From positions 39,817-103,816 of the forward strand of contig CACPPV010000002.1 in NCBI GenBank assembly GCA_902635895.1: DNA of 64,000 nt, given 5' to 3'. Every line of letters begins with the position of its first letter. The first letter of the stretch is position 1. Positions 63,985-64,000 of this stretch are shown one piece after another. A program made the translations under genes and the position numbers. The notes below the pieces were generated by a model. That model made no database searches. It was not told where the DNA came from and worked only from the letters and a program-made list of their open reading frames with translations. The stretch is from an uncultured Bacteroidota bacterium (GTDB lineage: Bacteria > Bacteroidota > Bacteroidia > Flavobacteriales > Flavobacteriaceae).

Positions 63985-64000
63985 AATAATTTTGAAAGTT

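Noticed and set aside
1..64000. CRISPR arrays, insertion sequences, prophage or large repeats.
   Set aside because: No repeated spacer pattern, transposase, integrase or terminal inverted repeats were seen on reading; a computed self-comparison would be needed to exclude small repeats.

Overview
The window is AT-rich, tightly packed bacterial chromosome. It looks like a marine or aquatic member of the Bacteroidota, most likely Flavobacteriia. Supporting signs are the TTG / TAnnTTTG promoter boxes, A-rich rather than Shine-Dalgarno sequence ahead of starts, several TTG starts, a bacilliredoxin (YtxJ), the FtsK-LolA-LptF/G-RibB gene order, and an arginine operon using an acylornithine-type carbamoyltransferase. 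Many secreted proteins carry lipobox cysteines. No gene-free stretch exceeds about 230 bases. One tRNA gene was found; no rRNA, CRISPR, transposon or phage was seen. The genus cannot be named from sequence reading alone.

Layout. 1-11098: housekeeping genes (partial glutaminyl cyclase, glyA, ytxJ, smpB, pcm, a Gfo/Idh dehydrogenase, a YggS-type PLP protein, an exonuclease/GIY-YIG fusion, miaA, purC, phoH-like, a SAM hydrolase family gene, dnaN). 11095-18060: a minus-strand operon ilvD-ilvB-ilvN-ilvC followed by a GapN-like NADP aldehyde dehydrogenase, with a terminator-like hairpin directly ahead of ilvD. 18210-20800: aldehyde dehydrogenase, nitroreductase and flavin reductase. 20795-25335: pabB, tilS and dsbD on the minus strand. 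25418-34238: a complete arginine operon on the plus strand (GNAT, argG, argC, proC, argD, argF', argB, argE, argH). It is preceded by a very GC-rich leader that encodes a 28-residue peptide with three CGC arginine codons. 34235-43580: lpd, an NhaC antiporter, ftsK, a LolA-like gene, LptF/G, ribB and a TSUP exporter. 43622-43768: tRNA-Ser(UGA) with a strong promoter and terminator. 43845-64000: accessory metabolism, almost all on the minus strand. It includes an M3 peptidase, small membrane proteins, a GH53 galactanase beside a Gfo/Idh oxidoreductase, a secreted duplicated protein of unknown function, a GMC oxidoreductase, a formylglycine-generating enzyme, a flavin monooxygenase, an M16 peptidase, an esterase, a dicarboxylate/amino-acid symporter, and xylA-xylB with an SSS sugar symporter.

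How it fits together. Two amino-acid operons (Ilv and Arg) both carry leaders that look like RNA-level control. The Arg leader is the most interesting element in the window: its arginine codons lie inside the only strongly C-rich stretch seen here, so a ribosome stalled by arginine shortage would cover a plausible Rho-loading site. The right third suggests use of algal or plant polysaccharides (galactan, xylose, possibly sulfated glycans through the FGE) plus peptides. Seven of the eight protein-coding convergent pairs overlap at their stop codons, a sign of strong compaction.
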